From the NCBI GenBank assembly GCA_009917455.1, contig QZDS01000003.1, positions 62,001 through 126,000 of the forward strand: 64,000 nt of DNA, given 5' to 3'. Of this stretch, positions 46,466 to 55,845 are shown piece by piece (position 1 is the first letter of the stretch; each line of letters opens with the position of its first letter). Source of the DNA: a bacterium 1xD8-48. GTDB lineage: Bacteria; Bacillota; Clostridia; Lachnospirales; Lachnospiraceae. Below the pieces are notes generated by a model that was not told where the DNA came from, did no database searches, and saw only the letters and a list, made by a program, of their open reading frames with translations. A program made the translations under genes and the position numbers.

Positions 46466-48523
46466 TTACATCATATCACAAACCGGACGTACCCTCAAGA
46501 CCATTGTGCCATAGCCATCCAGCGTCAGGGGGCCTGATACCTCTTTTCCCGTATACATATCCAGCATTGGTTCCAGAACCGTGATATTGGCTGGAGCATT
46601 TATATAGTTTAATACAAAAATATACTTCACGCCTTCTTTTACCCGGACGGCAATCTCGCATTTCTCCGGTATCCTGATAAAACCGGCATAAGGATTTTCG
46701 GCACAGGCTTCTTTCAGGAATGCCCTGACGGCTCCTTCCGTAAAAGCGCTCCCGTAATAATAAACCTTTCCCTCCCCGGCTTTTCTTGACACAAGAGCGC
46801 CCGCCCCCGCGTCGTCGCCGCTTATATAAAGGGCCTCCTGTACGCCGGTTAGAGGCTCCACCAAATCCGTGAACACCGCCGCCGGAAAAATTTCCTCTCC
46901 CCACTTAACCGTAACTTCCCCTGCGTCCGGCGCAATCACCGTGTACTCCGGAATATCCGCTCCGGTAAGGCCGGCGATAACGCCCGGCAGTTTTTCCATG
47001 GTGCATTTTCCGTTAATATCCTTATAAGCGCTCCGGCAGCCAAATATCAGAATACCGCCCTTTTGCGCATATTCCTCTAAAACCGCCGCCTGCCTGCCGG
47101 ACAGAATAGCGGGATGCGGATAAAAAAGAACCCTGTACCTTTGCAAATCCTCCGCACCGGTCTTTTCCGTCAGATACACATAATCCATGGGCGTGTGGGT
47201 TTTCTGCATGGTTTCAAACAATGCCCTCTGGCTCTGCTTTTCTATTCTTTCATGCCATTTGTCATATTCGGCGTCAAATATATTGTCATAGTCCTTAATT
47301 ACGCCGACCGCCGCTTCATATTCCCCGCCTGCTATCTCACGCAGAGCCGTTACCTTTTTATAAATATCGCATACCTCTGCAAGTCTTCTGTTATCCCTGC
47401 CCGAATAGTCCAGTATCCCATGCCAGTAAATCTCCGTTCCAAAGGTGCATGTCCGCCACCTGAAATAGCTGACAAAATCCGCTCCGTGGGCTATGGACTG
47501 CATGGTCCACAGTGTCATCTGTCCCCTTTTAGGCGCAGGCTGCATCATGCGGGAATTCCAGCCCCCGGCGCCCGACTGCTGCTCCATAATGCCGAAAACC
47601 CGTGAAACCGCCCGCGTCTCTGCAAGGTTCCGGCTCCACTTCCTGTCCTTCATTTCATCCCTATCACTGTAAATATTCAAATCATAGGCAAAATTGGGAT
47701 AGGAATCATAGGTAATAAAATCAATGCTTTCACCGGCCATTTTCTGATAATCCACATGCCCGAAAAGGCCGTTGGTAGTGATGAAGTCTCCCTCTTTTAT
47801 GTACTTTCTGATAATATCCGCCTGCAGACGGGCGAATTCATTGGTGCTTTCTGAGATAAATCGAAGGTAATCCAGCGTCTGGTGAGGGTTGACGCCTCCG
47901 CTTACGGTAGGGCGGGGGACATAAACCTCTTTCCAGTCCGTATAAGTCTGGTTCCAGAAAACCGCGCCCCATGCTTCGTTAAGCTTTTCCAGGCTGCCGT
48001 ATTTTTTCTGCAGATATCCCCGAAAAGCCGCCGTATCGCTCTCAGAATAAAATTCATTTGCCTCGCAGTTTAACTCGTTGTCAATCTGCCAGCCAATCAC
48101 ACAGCTTCTGCCCGCATAATGGCCTGCCATATGCTCCACAATGTTCCCGCACATCTTCCGGTAAACGGGGGAATTGTAATTATAATGCCGCCTAAGGCCA
48201 TGTCTGTACAAAGTTCCGTCGATTCCGGCGTTTAAGCATTCCGGGTATTTTTCCGTCAGCCATGCCGGAGGCGTGGCTGTCGGCGTTCCCATAATCACCT
48301 TCATTCCGGCTTCTTCCGCAACGTCCAGAAACCGGTCAAAGAAGTCATAGCTATATACCCCCTCTGCGGGCTCTATTTTATTCCAGGCAAATTCCGCAAT
48401 CCTGACGACCTCGATTCCGCACGCCAACATCCTTGACAAATCCTCCCGCCACAGCGCCTCGTCCCAGTGTTCAGGATAGTAGCACGTTCCCAGGGTGATT
48501 TTTTCTCCGTTTAATATCTGCAT
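46466..48523 (-). CDS. Glycoside hydrolase family 42 beta-galactosidase
   Basis: 685 residues. N-terminal TIM barrel with LGTCYYPEHWDEALWREDL and acid/base Glu150 in GWQIDNELN, then the trimerisation domain (about 390-600, with FYPHPAILSGRQ) and a small C-terminal barrel. No signal peptide, so it is intracellular. GH42 enzymes release terminal beta-galactose from short galacto-oligosaccharides. It is divergent from the carbamate kinase gene, across two CCCTTAAAATAAGGG-type dyads. Confidence 0.94.
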   Translation of the reverse strand: MQILNGEKITLGTCYYPEHWDEALWREDLSRMLACGIEVVRIAEFAWNKIEPAEGVYSYDFFDRFLDVAEEAGMKVIMGTPTATPPAWLTEKYPECLNAGIDGTLYRHGLRRHYNYNSPVYRKMCGNIVEHMAGHYAGRSCVIGWQIDNELNCEANEFYSESDTAAFRGYLQKKYGSLEKLNEAWGAVFWNQTYTDWKEVYVPRPTVSGGVNPHQTLDYLRFISESTNEFARLQADIIRKYIKEGDFITTNGLFGHVDYQKMAGESIDFITYDSYPNFAYDLNIYSDRDEMKDRKWSRNLAETRAVSRVFGIMEQQSGAGGWNSRMMQPAPKRGQMTLWTMQSIAHGADFVSYFRWRTCTFGTEIYWHGILDYSGRDNRRLAEVCDIYKKVTALREIAGGEYEAAVGVIKDYDNIFDAEYDKWHERIEKQSQRALFETMQKTHTPMDYVYLTEKTGAEDLQRYRVLFYPHPAILSGRQAAVLEEYAQKGGILIFGCRSAYKDINGKCTMEKLPGVIAGLTGADIPEYTVIAPDAGEVTVKWGEEIFPAAVFTDLVEPLTGVQEALYISGDDAGAGALVSRKAGEGKVYYYGSAFTEGAVRAFLKEACAENPYAGFIRIPEKCEIAVRVKEGVKYIFVLNYINAPANITVLEPMLDMYTGKEVSGPLTLDGYGTMVLRVRPVCDMM

Positions 48524-48573
48524 TTCTCTTTTCCTTTCGCTGAATTTCCGAATACTTTCCTGTCGAAATTATA

Positions 48574-48621
48574 CCCTTAAAATAAGGGGTTATCAACCAC
48601 TTTTACCCTTATTTTGAGGGG
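48574..48621. promoter_or_regulatory. Two inverted operator-like dyads upstream of GH42
   Basis: CCCTTAAAATAAGGGG (48574-48589) and, 32 bp further, CCCTTATTTTGAGGGG (48606-48621), which on the other strand reads CCCCTCAAAATAAGGG. The two are the same site in opposite orientation about three helical turns apart, 51-98 bp before the GH42 start. Confidence 0.6.
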
Positions 48622-48666
48622 TTTGAAAAGCCGGCAGATTTCCCTCTTACGGATTTCACATATAAA

Positions 48667-48695
48667 TTGAAATTTTCCCCCGATTTTGCTATACT
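48667..48695 (+). promoter_or_regulatory. arcC promoter
   Basis: TTGAAA, 17 bp, TATACT, about 65 bp before the carbamate kinase ATG. Confidence 0.65.
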
Positions 48696-48761
48696 GTTTA
48701 CATATTTTTAATATTACAAATTCCCATTTGAAAATACATTCAGCAGAAAGGGTTTAAAATT

Positions 48762-49697
48762 ATGAGCAAAAAAAGAGCTGTCGTTTCACTTGGACACAAC
48801 GCCCTTGGTTATACCACCACCGAACAGTGGGACGCCGTTAAAGTTACCGCAAAAGCCCTTGCCGATTTGGTGGAGGCCGATTACCAGCTTACCATCACCC
48901 ACAGCAACGGCCCCCAAATCAGTATGATACACAAAGCCATGACGGAGCTTCGCCGTCTTTATATCGACTATACCCCCGCTCCCATGTGCGTATGCAGCGC
49001 CATGAGCCAGGGATACGTGGGATATGATATTCAAAATTCCCTGAAAGCAGAGCTCCTTGGCCGGGGTATCAGCAAAACCGTGTCCACGATTTTAACCCAG
49101 GTCACGGTAGACCCTTACGACGAGGCTTTTTACGAGCCCACCAAGCTGATTGGCCGGTATATGTCCGCCGATGACGCGGAAATTGAAATGAAAAAGGGCA
49201 ACTATGTGAAGGAATCGCCCGGGAAAGGCTTCCGCCGAATCATTGCTGCCCCGAAGCCCATTGATATTGTAGAAATAGAAGCCATCCGCACACTGGCGGA
49301 CGCCGGACAGATTGTCATTGCATGCGGCGGCGGCGGAATTCCCGTTATCGAGCAGAGGCACGCATTAAAGGGCGCTTCCGCAGTCATTGAAAAGGACGCC
49401 ATCGCCGGAAAACTGGCGGCTGACCTTATGGCCGATCAGCTCATTATTTTCACCTCTGTTCCCGGCGTTTACCGGAATTTCGGAAAAGAAAATCAGGAGG
49501 CAATCGCCTCTCTCACCACCGCCGACGCGGAAAAAATGATTGCGGAGGGCGAGTTTGAAAAAGGCACCATGCTTCCCAAAATCGAAGCCGCCATTTCCTA
49601 TTTGTCCGTGAACCCGAAAGGAAGCGTACTTATCACTTCTCTTGAGGCGGTTGCCGATGCGCTGAAAGGAAAGGCCGGAACGGTTATTACGGCGTAA
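48762..49697 (+). CDS. arcC: Carbamate kinase
   Basis: 311 residues. VVSLGHNALG (usually GGNAL), THSNGPQISM, ACGGGGIPV and GTMLPKIEAAI correspond to family blocks; AVIEKDAIAGKLAADLMAD is the catalytic-loop region. It makes ATP from carbamoyl phosphate and ADP. No arginine deiminase or transcarbamoylase gene is adjacent, so it may serve another carbamoyl-phosphate-producing path such as purine or allantoin breakdown. AGAAAGG lies upstream of the ATG. Confidence 0.92.
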   Translation: MSKKRAVVSLGHNALGYTTTEQWDAVKVTAKALADLVEADYQLTITHSNGPQISMIHKAMTELRRLYIDYTPAPMCVCSAMSQGYVGYDIQNSLKAELLGRGISKTVSTILTQVTVDPYDEAFYEPTKLIGRYMSADDAEIEMKKGNYVKESPGKGFRRIIAAPKPIDIVEIEAIRTLADAGQIVIACGGGGIPVIEQRHALKGASAVIEKDAIAGKLAADLMADQLIIFTSVPGVYRNFGKENQEAIASLTTADAEKMIAEGEFEKGTMLPKIEAAISYLSVNPKGSVLITSLEAVADALKGKAGTVITA

Positions 49698-49706
49698 CAT
49701 CAATAA

Positions 49707-49764
49707 CCCCCCGGACAATGAGGCTGGTAACTGCAAGCAGCCGCCAGCCTCATTGTCCGGGGGG
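49707..49764. terminator. Perfect 21-bp stem-loop between convergent genes
   Basis: CCCCCCGGACAATGAGGCTG continues to 49727 and pairs perfectly with 49744-49764 over a 16-base loop. It lies between arcC (plus) and the activase gene (minus), so it probably stops both; no T-run follows on the plus strand. Confidence 0.55.
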
Positions 49765-49776
49765 ATAAGGAAATGT

Positions 49777-50592
49777 TCATCCCATTTTTGCATTTTTGAA
49801 ATATGCAGTAAAATCCTCATTTCTGTTTTTAACTGCCGGAAGCTGATATTTCATACCCAGCATGCCGTACTTTGCGCCGGCCAGCGTATTATAGTAGAGC
49901 AATTCTACCGGAAAATCTTCTGTAATATCCGCAATCTGCGTCAGATTTTCTTCTGTATCGGTAATGCCCGGAATAAGGGGAACACGAAACACGGCTTTTT
50001 TCCCGCTGTTTTTCAGATAGTTTATATTTTCCATTATCGTTTCGTTTCCTACTCCCGTATACCGGGCGTGCATCTGTGTATCGGCCAGCTTGATGTCCTG
50101 CATCACATAGTCAAATCGGGAAATCACTTTCCGGTAGACTGCGGTGTCTGCATAACCGCTGGTCTGGATTGCCAGATGCATCCCGGCAAGCCGCTTTGTA
50201 AGCTCACACACAAAATCGCTCTGCATCATGGGCTCTCCCCCTGAAATTGTAACGCCGCCTTCCATTTTGTTTAAAATATCCCGGCTTCTCAAAAGCCTTT
50301 CCGCCAGAATATCACTGGAAACTTCCTCTCCCGCAACACTCAGACACCCGCCTGCGCAGGCATGAATACATCGACCGAAAGGCTGACACTCATCATGGCT
50401 GCAGGGTCTGCCGCATTCACCGCAATGCGTACACAAATTTTCCTTATACAAAAGCTGCGGCGCGCCGGTTAATCCCTCCGGATTATGGCACCATATACAT
50501 CTAAGTGGACATCCCTTTAAAAAAACAGTGATACGGCCACCCGGACCGTCGTGAATCGAAAATTCCTTGATATCAAAAACAGTTCCTTTCAT
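49777..50592 (-). CDS. Glycyl-radical enzyme activase (radical SAM)
   Basis: 271 residues. The radical-SAM cluster motif is KGCPLRCIWCHNPEG, with GGRITVFLKG before it and ISGGEP for SAM. Between them lies a ferredoxin-like insert with eight or more cysteines (CTHCGECGRPC, CGRCIH-like), as in activases of dehydratase-type glycyl-radical enzymes. It generates the radical on the enzyme encoded 65 bp upstream. ATG at 50592 follows GAGGATACTT. The substrate of the pair cannot be inferred from the activase. Confidence 0.93.
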   Translation of the reverse strand: MKGTVFDIKEFSIHDGPGGRITVFLKGCPLRCIWCHNPEGLTGAPQLLYKENLCTHCGECGRPCSHDECQPFGRCIHACAGGCLSVAGEEVSSDILAERLLRSRDILNKMEGGVTISGGEPMMQSDFVCELTKRLAGMHLAIQTSGYADTAVYRKVISRFDYVMQDIKLADTQMHARYTGVGNETIMENINYLKNSGKKAVFRVPLIPGITDTEENLTQIADITEDFPVELLYYNTLAGAKYGMLGMKYQLPAVKNRNEDFTAYFKNAKMG

Positions 50593-50657
50593 AAGTATCC
50601 TCATTTTGGCGTGCAGACATATGCTTCTTAAAAGGGGAACGCTTTCTCATTTACCTT

Positions 50658-52649
50658 TTATACGCTATACTGCTGACGTCTGATAACATGGTCCTGATAA
50701 TCTCTGTCCAGCTCCACAAAGTAGGCGCTCCATCCCCATATTCTCACAATAAGCTGACGATGATTTTCGGGATGGAGCTGCGCATCCTTCATCCGCTCCG
50801 TATTCACTGCATTGAGCTGTAACTGGTGGCCTCCCATATCTATATATGCTTTTACCAACGCCGCCACCTTTTTGATGCTGTCCTCCCCCTCAAACATGGA
50901 AGATGCAAATTCCAACGTCAGAGGCCCCCCGTTTAAGGCTTTTCCCAGGCGGGGTTTTGTGAAGGATTGTATCACGGAGAGCGGCCCTTTTATTCCAGCA
51001 AATAAGCTGGGTGAGAAATTGGTTCCAAGGGGCTCCCTCCGCCTGCGCCCGTCAGGGGACGCGCCTATCTCGTCGGCATGCCAGAGATAATACATGGCTG
51101 AACCTGTCCCGGCCCTGTAGATACCGCCCCGGCAGTTTCTCTTCCCCTTAAGGCTGTCCGCAAAAGCCTCCAGCAAAAAAACCGCTTTTGCATCCGCCGC
51201 ATTGTCATTCATTCCCATCTTAGGCGCCTCATACCGCAATATGGGCAGAAGCTCCCTGTGCTCCTCAAAATTACTGTCAACAGCCTCAATTAATTCCTGC
51301 TTTGAAACTAACTTTTCCTCATATACATATTTTTCAATGGCGGCAAGAGAATCCGCCGCAGTTGCGATTCCTGTTCCGTGAAAGCCAAAATTGTTGTATT
51401 TAGCTCCCTGATACAAATCCCCTTCGATAAACAGATTCATAAACGGAGACGGTGCAAACCAGATGCTTTTGATATTTTCACACATAACATCGCATTTTGC
51501 CTGAATCTCGCTTTTCACGGCATCCATAAAATCCTCAAAACGGGAACATCCGCCCAAATCCCTGTGCAGGCAGACATCAATCACCTTCGGAAAAGAAAGA
51601 GCGTCAATATTCACGATATCCGTTCCCACATGAGGAATAATAAATTCCCAGCAGGCTGCCACTACATAATTAACAGCATCTTTCGGCTCATATCCGTACT
51701 CTTTCACGAGCCCGTCAATCACTACATCATCATTTGAATATTGTGGAAAACCAAGACCGGCCTTTGTAAGCTCGCTTCCCAGCTCATAAATTTCAAGAGG
51801 CGTGTTCCGGCTGACCCGCAGATTGATTTTGGGGTCAATCAGCATCAGTTCCCGGCTGGCTCTTAAGCACATTTTGGATAAAAGGTTAAATACTTCCTTT
51901 CCGTCTTCATCTATTCCGCCCAGAACCATGCTCTGCCCGTTGTCCCCCTGCTGTATACCGGAATATAAATCGCTGTCTTTATTAAAGGAAATAAAAAAAT
52001 CCCTGAGCAGCCCATAGGCCGACTCCTCTGTGAGTATGCCCCTTTCCAAATCGTTTTTCAGATAAGGATACATATATTTATCAAATCTTCCCACCGTATT
52101 GTGATAGTTGCCTTCCATCCACAGCCCGAAATGCAATATCCTGAAAAACTGCAGCGCCTCCCGGAAATTTTCGGCGCCGTACCGGGGAACTCTGGCAAGT
52201 ACCGACTCCAGTTCCCGTCTCCCCTGCCGCCGCGCTTCCTCCCTATATCTGTCAGAAAGCGCAAGTATTGCGTCTATCGCTCTTCGTCCGTATTCGTCCG
52301 CGTTTTCTCTTTTGGCAAGAAGCCCTGTTTTGATGGCGCTTTCATAGTTTGGGGAAAGATTGGAAATGTATCCCCTCTCATGGACATGATGCTTTGCCCT
52401 GATGCTTTCCCATTCGTCTTTTGTAAAGCAATCCGGCAGTGATTTCACCGTGCGCAAAAAGCAGATTTGTTCACCGGGGAGAAGTACCGGTCTCTCTAAG
52501 CGGAGCATAAGCTCAAAACGTCTGGTCATACGTTCTATAGGGGATAGCTTTAAACGTTTAAATTCATCGGCAAGGTTTTCATATTCCGGATAATCTCTTC
52601 GGTATCTATGATGCTCTTTTTCAGTGATAAATTCTCTAAGCTGAGACAT
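50658..52649 (-). CDS. Glycyl-radical enzyme of unknown substrate (PFL/dehydratase family, short form)
   Basis: 663 residues, well below the ~780-900 of characterised dehydratases and pyruvate formate-lyase. The glycyl radical site is RIWGWSAYF (Gly639, W in place of the usual Tyr). The thiyl Cys333 lies in VAACWEF, with Glu335 two residues later: this C-x-E pattern is that of diol/hydroxyproline/choline-type eliminases, and the adjacent Cys-Cys pair of pyruvate formate-lyase is absent. Other landmarks are GRFDKYMYPYL and QQGDNGQSMVLGG. AAGGAGG precedes the ATG. Its promoter carries the same operator as the GH127/ABC operon. Possible roles include dehydration of a sugar-derived diol or of hydroxyproline released from arabinosylated peptides; both are conjecture. 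Confidence 0.92.
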   Translation of the reverse strand: MSQLREFITEKEHHRYRRDYPEYENLADEFKRLKLSPIERMTRRFELMLRLERPVLLPGEQICFLRTVKSLPDCFTKDEWESIRAKHHVHERGYISNLSPNYESAIKTGLLAKRENADEYGRRAIDAILALSDRYREEARRQGRRELESVLARVPRYGAENFREALQFFRILHFGLWMEGNYHNTVGRFDKYMYPYLKNDLERGILTEESAYGLLRDFFISFNKDSDLYSGIQQGDNGQSMVLGGIDEDGKEVFNLLSKMCLRASRELMLIDPKINLRVSRNTPLEIYELGSELTKAGLGFPQYSNDDVVIDGLVKEYGYEPKDAVNYVVAACWEFIIPHVGTDIVNIDALSFPKVIDVCLHRDLGGCSRFEDFMDAVKSEIQAKCDVMCENIKSIWFAPSPFMNLFIEGDLYQGAKYNNFGFHGTGIATAADSLAAIEKYVYEEKLVSKQELIEAVDSNFEEHRELLPILRYEAPKMGMNDNAADAKAVFLLEAFADSLKGKRNCRGGIYRAGTGSAMYYLWHADEIGASPDGRRRREPLGTNFSPSLFAGIKGPLSVIQSFTKPRLGKALNGGPLTLEFASSMFEGEDSIKKVAALVKAYIDMGGHQLQLNAVNTERMKDAQLHPENHRQLIVRIWGWSAYFVELDRDYQDHVIRRQQYSV

Positions 52650-52670
52650 TCCTAACCTCCTTAAAATTTA

Positions 52671-52727
52671 CATTAACGATAACAATAACGTTAATGTTAT
52701 TATTGCAGATAAAATATCACCTGTCAA
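52671..52727 (-). promoter_or_regulatory. GRE promoter with LacI-type operator
   Basis: Minus strand: TTGACA (52727-52722), 17 bp, AATAAT (52704-52699), then ATAACATTAACGTTATTG and TTATCGTTAATG to 52671. The 30-base block from 52700 matches that at 59207 in 25 positions and begins at the same base of the -10 box. Confidence 0.8.
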
Positions 52728-52869
52728 CAACTTTATCCCAATAATCCTTCCAAATCTAAGATAAACACCGGCATTCGGTTGTTGTACATACAAAAAAGAC
52801 AGGATTCGGCGCATACGCCTTAAACCTGTCTCTTACCATCTGAAAATTATAAAATTCACCATATACTGC

Positions 52870-53868
52870 TCACCCATTTTGCATGGTACTTTCATGCTCC
52901 ACAAGCCGGGTAGGCAGTACCACCTGGCTTTTAAACACCGGATTGGCAATAGCCTCCATCAAAATATCCACGGCATGAATCGACATTTTGGTCTTGGAGG
53001 ATGTAACGGAGGTCAGCATCAGCGGGAAGCAGAATTTGGATACGATATTATCAAACCCTATCACCGACGCGTCCTCCGGGACCCGCTTTCCAATCTGCTT
53101 TAAATAATGACAGACCTGCATTGCAATCAAATCACTGAAACAGATAATACCGGTACATTCTCTGTGGTTCTCAAGAATGGCCGGAACCTGCTTTTCATTA
53201 TCTGTGAGCGCAATCTCCTCTATCTCCAGACTTGCCTCCCGGGCGTCCGGATACATTAAAGCCCGCCTGATTCCCTGGAGCCTGTCAAACGAACTGGAAA
53301 TATACTGGGGCACATTGACAAACAACAGCTTTTTATGCCCCAGGCGGATTAAATGCTCCGCCGCAATAAAGCCGCCGTTTATATCGTCGCATACAACATA
53401 ATTGGACGCATAATTTTTAAAGTAACGTCCGAAAAGGACATAGGGAAGTCCGCATTTCGTCAGGAAATCCATATTTTTTTCGCTGATCTGAACCGGACAG
53501 ATAATGATTCCGTCCACACCGCGACCGATAGCGGAAGCAATGGCAGCGTGCTCTAAATCCTCGTTTTCATCCGTATTTAATATTAAAGCCGTGTACCCCT
53601 GTTCCCTGAGTCTCCCTTCCATTTCCTTAATCATAATGGAAAAATGAGGATTGGAAATATCCCCTACAATAATTGCCACGCATTTGCTTTTACCGGAGCG
53701 CAGAAAACTCGCTGACGCATTGGGAATATACCCCATCTGATTGGCCGTTTCGATAATAAGAGCCTTTGTCTTGGGTGAAATATCCGGTTTATCGTGCAGG
53801 GCATGCGATACCGTATTGATAGAATATCCCGTTTTCTGCGCAATGTCCGATAAAGTAACATATTTCAT
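52870..53868 (-). CDS. LacI-family regulator, probable controller of the GRE and GH127/ABC units
   Basis: 332 residues. The HTH and hinge (VTLSDIAQKTGYSINTVSHA, then YIPNASASFLRSGKS) precede a sugar-binding core. TVSHAL is the canonical operator-reading helix, consistent with a palindrome centred on CG or TTAA. It lies between the GH127 gene and the GRE promoter, all on the minus strand. Palindromic TTAACG sites occur at the promoters on either side of it, but not in its own 131-bp upstream gap, so it is probably read through from the GH127 operon or has a separate promoter. Confidence 0.92.
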   Translation of the reverse strand: MKYVTLSDIAQKTGYSINTVSHALHDKPDISPKTKALIIETANQMGYIPNASASFLRSGKSKCVAIIVGDISNPHFSIMIKEMEGRLREQGYTALILNTDENEDLEHAAIASAIGRGVDGIIICPVQISEKNMDFLTKCGLPYVLFGRYFKNYASNYVVCDDINGGFIAAEHLIRLGHKKLLFVNVPQYISSSFDRLQGIRRALMYPDAREASLEIEEIALTDNEKQVPAILENHRECTGIICFSDLIAMQVCHYLKQIGKRVPEDASVIGFDNIVSKFCFPLMLTSVTSSKTKMSIHAVDILMEAIANPVFKSQVVLPTRLVEHESTMQNG

Positions 53869-53999
53869 GGTGTGCTCCTCTTATGTCGCCTGTGAGTATA
53901 TTTTATTGTCTCAAAAGTAATTCCATAAAAATTTTAGCACAAATCCATGAATTGTAAATAAGATTTCAGAAAAATTTGAGACTCTTTCCCACACTGTTT

Positions 54000-55802
54000 T
54001 CAGGCGCCTGTTACAGGGAAAAGCGGATAACACGAAAAACGGGTATCGTTGTCAATGCCAAAATAGGGAACTACCTCATATTCCGTACCTTCTACCTCAA
54101 ACACCGGTTCATTCGCCGCTTTCCTTAATCTGGGCAGATATTCTTCCGGCAAAACCCCCATATAAAACTGCTCATCCATGCCTCCCGGCGCAAATTCACG
54201 GTCATTGCCTTTTCCTTTCACAGCCATCAGAAGCGGCCCGTAAGTGAGCGCATACCTTTCATACCTCTGGGGCGGCTCCGCATTTCTGTCATAAACCTGC
54301 TCCGACCCGGTATATTTAAACTTCCGTAAAGCAAACTCCAGTTCAAAGGAAACGGTGTGTGTTCCCTCCCATGAACCGCTTACCGTCACATAACTTCCCG
54401 GATTTCCCTCCGCTGCCGGAGCGCCATCCAGATAAACCTGCACCTTTTTGGCCGCCCATTCGGGAATCCGCAGATGGACGGAAAATTCCTGCGCTTTTTG
54501 TGTGGTGATTGCTATCTCTACCTCCCCGTCATAAGGCATTTTTGTTCTGGTGCAGACGCTCACATTTCCCTCTTCCCTCTCCCATACAAATTCTGAGGCA
54601 TTGTAAATATCGCAGTATAACTCCTCATTATTTACCGAATATAGAAATTCCGGCAACATTCCAAACAGTCTTGTGCCTACTCCGCAGCAGCAATGTACCA
54701 GACCGCCCTTTGATTTATGCTGGTCTATCCATGCAAAATACCGAATACCTTCTTCCCCGTCCTGATTGGCGATTGCAACATTATAAAGAGAGGTTTCTAT
54801 TTCGTTCACATATTTTTCTTCCTCCGGGAACATTCTGTGCAGTCTCTGATTCAATAAAATCCAGAAAGACGTGCAGCACAGTTCGTTGTATGGCCTTGGA
54901 GGCGTAAGCCAGTAGCAGCCCGGATGGGAATCCCCAAATTCACACATGACAATGCCGCCGCCCACATGCTGCCACTCTTCCTTATACATTTGATAGGCAT
55001 TTAAAACCGCACGCATATAATAATATTTTCCCGTGGCGCGGTACAAATCCAGATACCCTTCAAATGCCTCCAGTTCCGTCCCGTGAGGATGCGGCTCATA
55101 GCCGGGCTGGTTCCTCTTCTGAATGCAATTATTCTCCCGCATGATAAACTGACCCAGACGCCAGTCCTCCTCATAATACTTCTGTGTAACCTCTATATCC
55201 TCTTTCTTACCAATCGGCGTGTTATACACGAAAGGACTGCACACTACCCCCTGGAAGGAAAGCGATGTGTATCTGATAATCGGAAGGTCGTCGCACTGGT
55301 TAAACCAGTCCTGCCACTTCCGCAGCATTTCGAGCGCATCCTCATTTCCGCCAAGAGCCGCACCGTAAAGACCATAGGTTAGCCAGATTCTGACATAGTG
55401 GGGATATTCCAGAGTTCCGAACTGCATCTTTGGAACCGCCATCAGATAGCCGTCGTCCTCGCTGCAATCCTTCATCTCCGCTACTATGGTATTTACAATA
55501 TCCTCCAGCTCTTTATTCTTTTCCCACCGCAGCGCATTTCCGGCTCCCATCAGAATCATGCCGGCAGTCTGTCCTTTGATATTATCCTCGAAATGTCCCC
55601 GATAAGGCTTACCCGGCGCATTTTTTCCGGCTTTCTTCCGGAACCAGTAGAGTGCCGCATCCACGTCAATTTTCTTCAAATATTCGAAATTTTTATGAAA
55701 GACCTCGCAAAAAAGTCCATCCTGCAGTTTTACCCCGTATAAAGGAGTAAAAATCCTGTCTTTTACAGCATTGTTTTCATTGTTGTTAAAAATCTGTTTC
55801 AT
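54000..55802 (-). CDS. GH127-type beta-L-arabinofuranosidase-like enzyme
   Basis: 600 residues. (alpha/alpha)6 barrel followed by beta domains. The zinc-thiolate catalytic site of GH127 is present: Glu307 and Cys309 in PYNELCCTS, and the Cys pair in the CCC run 371-373 of GLVHCCCGVGTRL. In Bifidobacterium such enzymes remove beta-L-arabinofuranose from hydroxyproline-linked glycans; others in the family act on rhamnogalacturonan-II sugars. No signal peptide. ATG at 55802 follows GAGGAAAAAT. Last structural gene of the SBP-permease-permease-GH127 operon. Confidence 0.9.
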   Translation of the reverse strand: MKQIFNNNENNAVKDRIFTPLYGVKLQDGLFCEVFHKNFEYLKKIDVDAALYWFRKKAGKNAPGKPYRGHFEDNIKGQTAGMILMGAGNALRWEKNKELEDIVNTIVAEMKDCSEDDGYLMAVPKMQFGTLEYPHYVRIWLTYGLYGAALGGNEDALEMLRKWQDWFNQCDDLPIIRYTSLSFQGVVCSPFVYNTPIGKKEDIEVTQKYYEEDWRLGQFIMRENNCIQKRNQPGYEPHPHGTELEAFEGYLDLYRATGKYYYMRAVLNAYQMYKEEWQHVGGGIVMCEFGDSHPGCYWLTPPRPYNELCCTSFWILLNQRLHRMFPEEEKYVNEIETSLYNVAIANQDGEEGIRYFAWIDQHKSKGGLVHCCCGVGTRLFGMLPEFLYSVNNEELYCDIYNASEFVWEREEGNVSVCTRTKMPYDGEVEIAITTQKAQEFSVHLRIPEWAAKKVQVYLDGAPAAEGNPGSYVTVSGSWEGTHTVSFELEFALRKFKYTGSEQVYDRNAEPPQRYERYALTYGPLLMAVKGKGNDREFAPGGMDEQFYMGVLPEEYLPRLRKAANEPVFEVEGTEYEVVPYFGIDNDTRFSCYPLFPVTGA

Positions 55803-55845
55803 ATTTTTCCTCGTTCCTTTCTGGATTTTAATGAGCGCTATCACT

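Noticed and set aside
50658..52649. Calling the glycyl-radical enzyme pyruvate formate-lyase
   Set aside because: The adjacent Cys-Cys pair of PFL is absent; the thiyl loop has Ala-Cys-Trp-Glu, the length is too short, and the context is glycan uptake.
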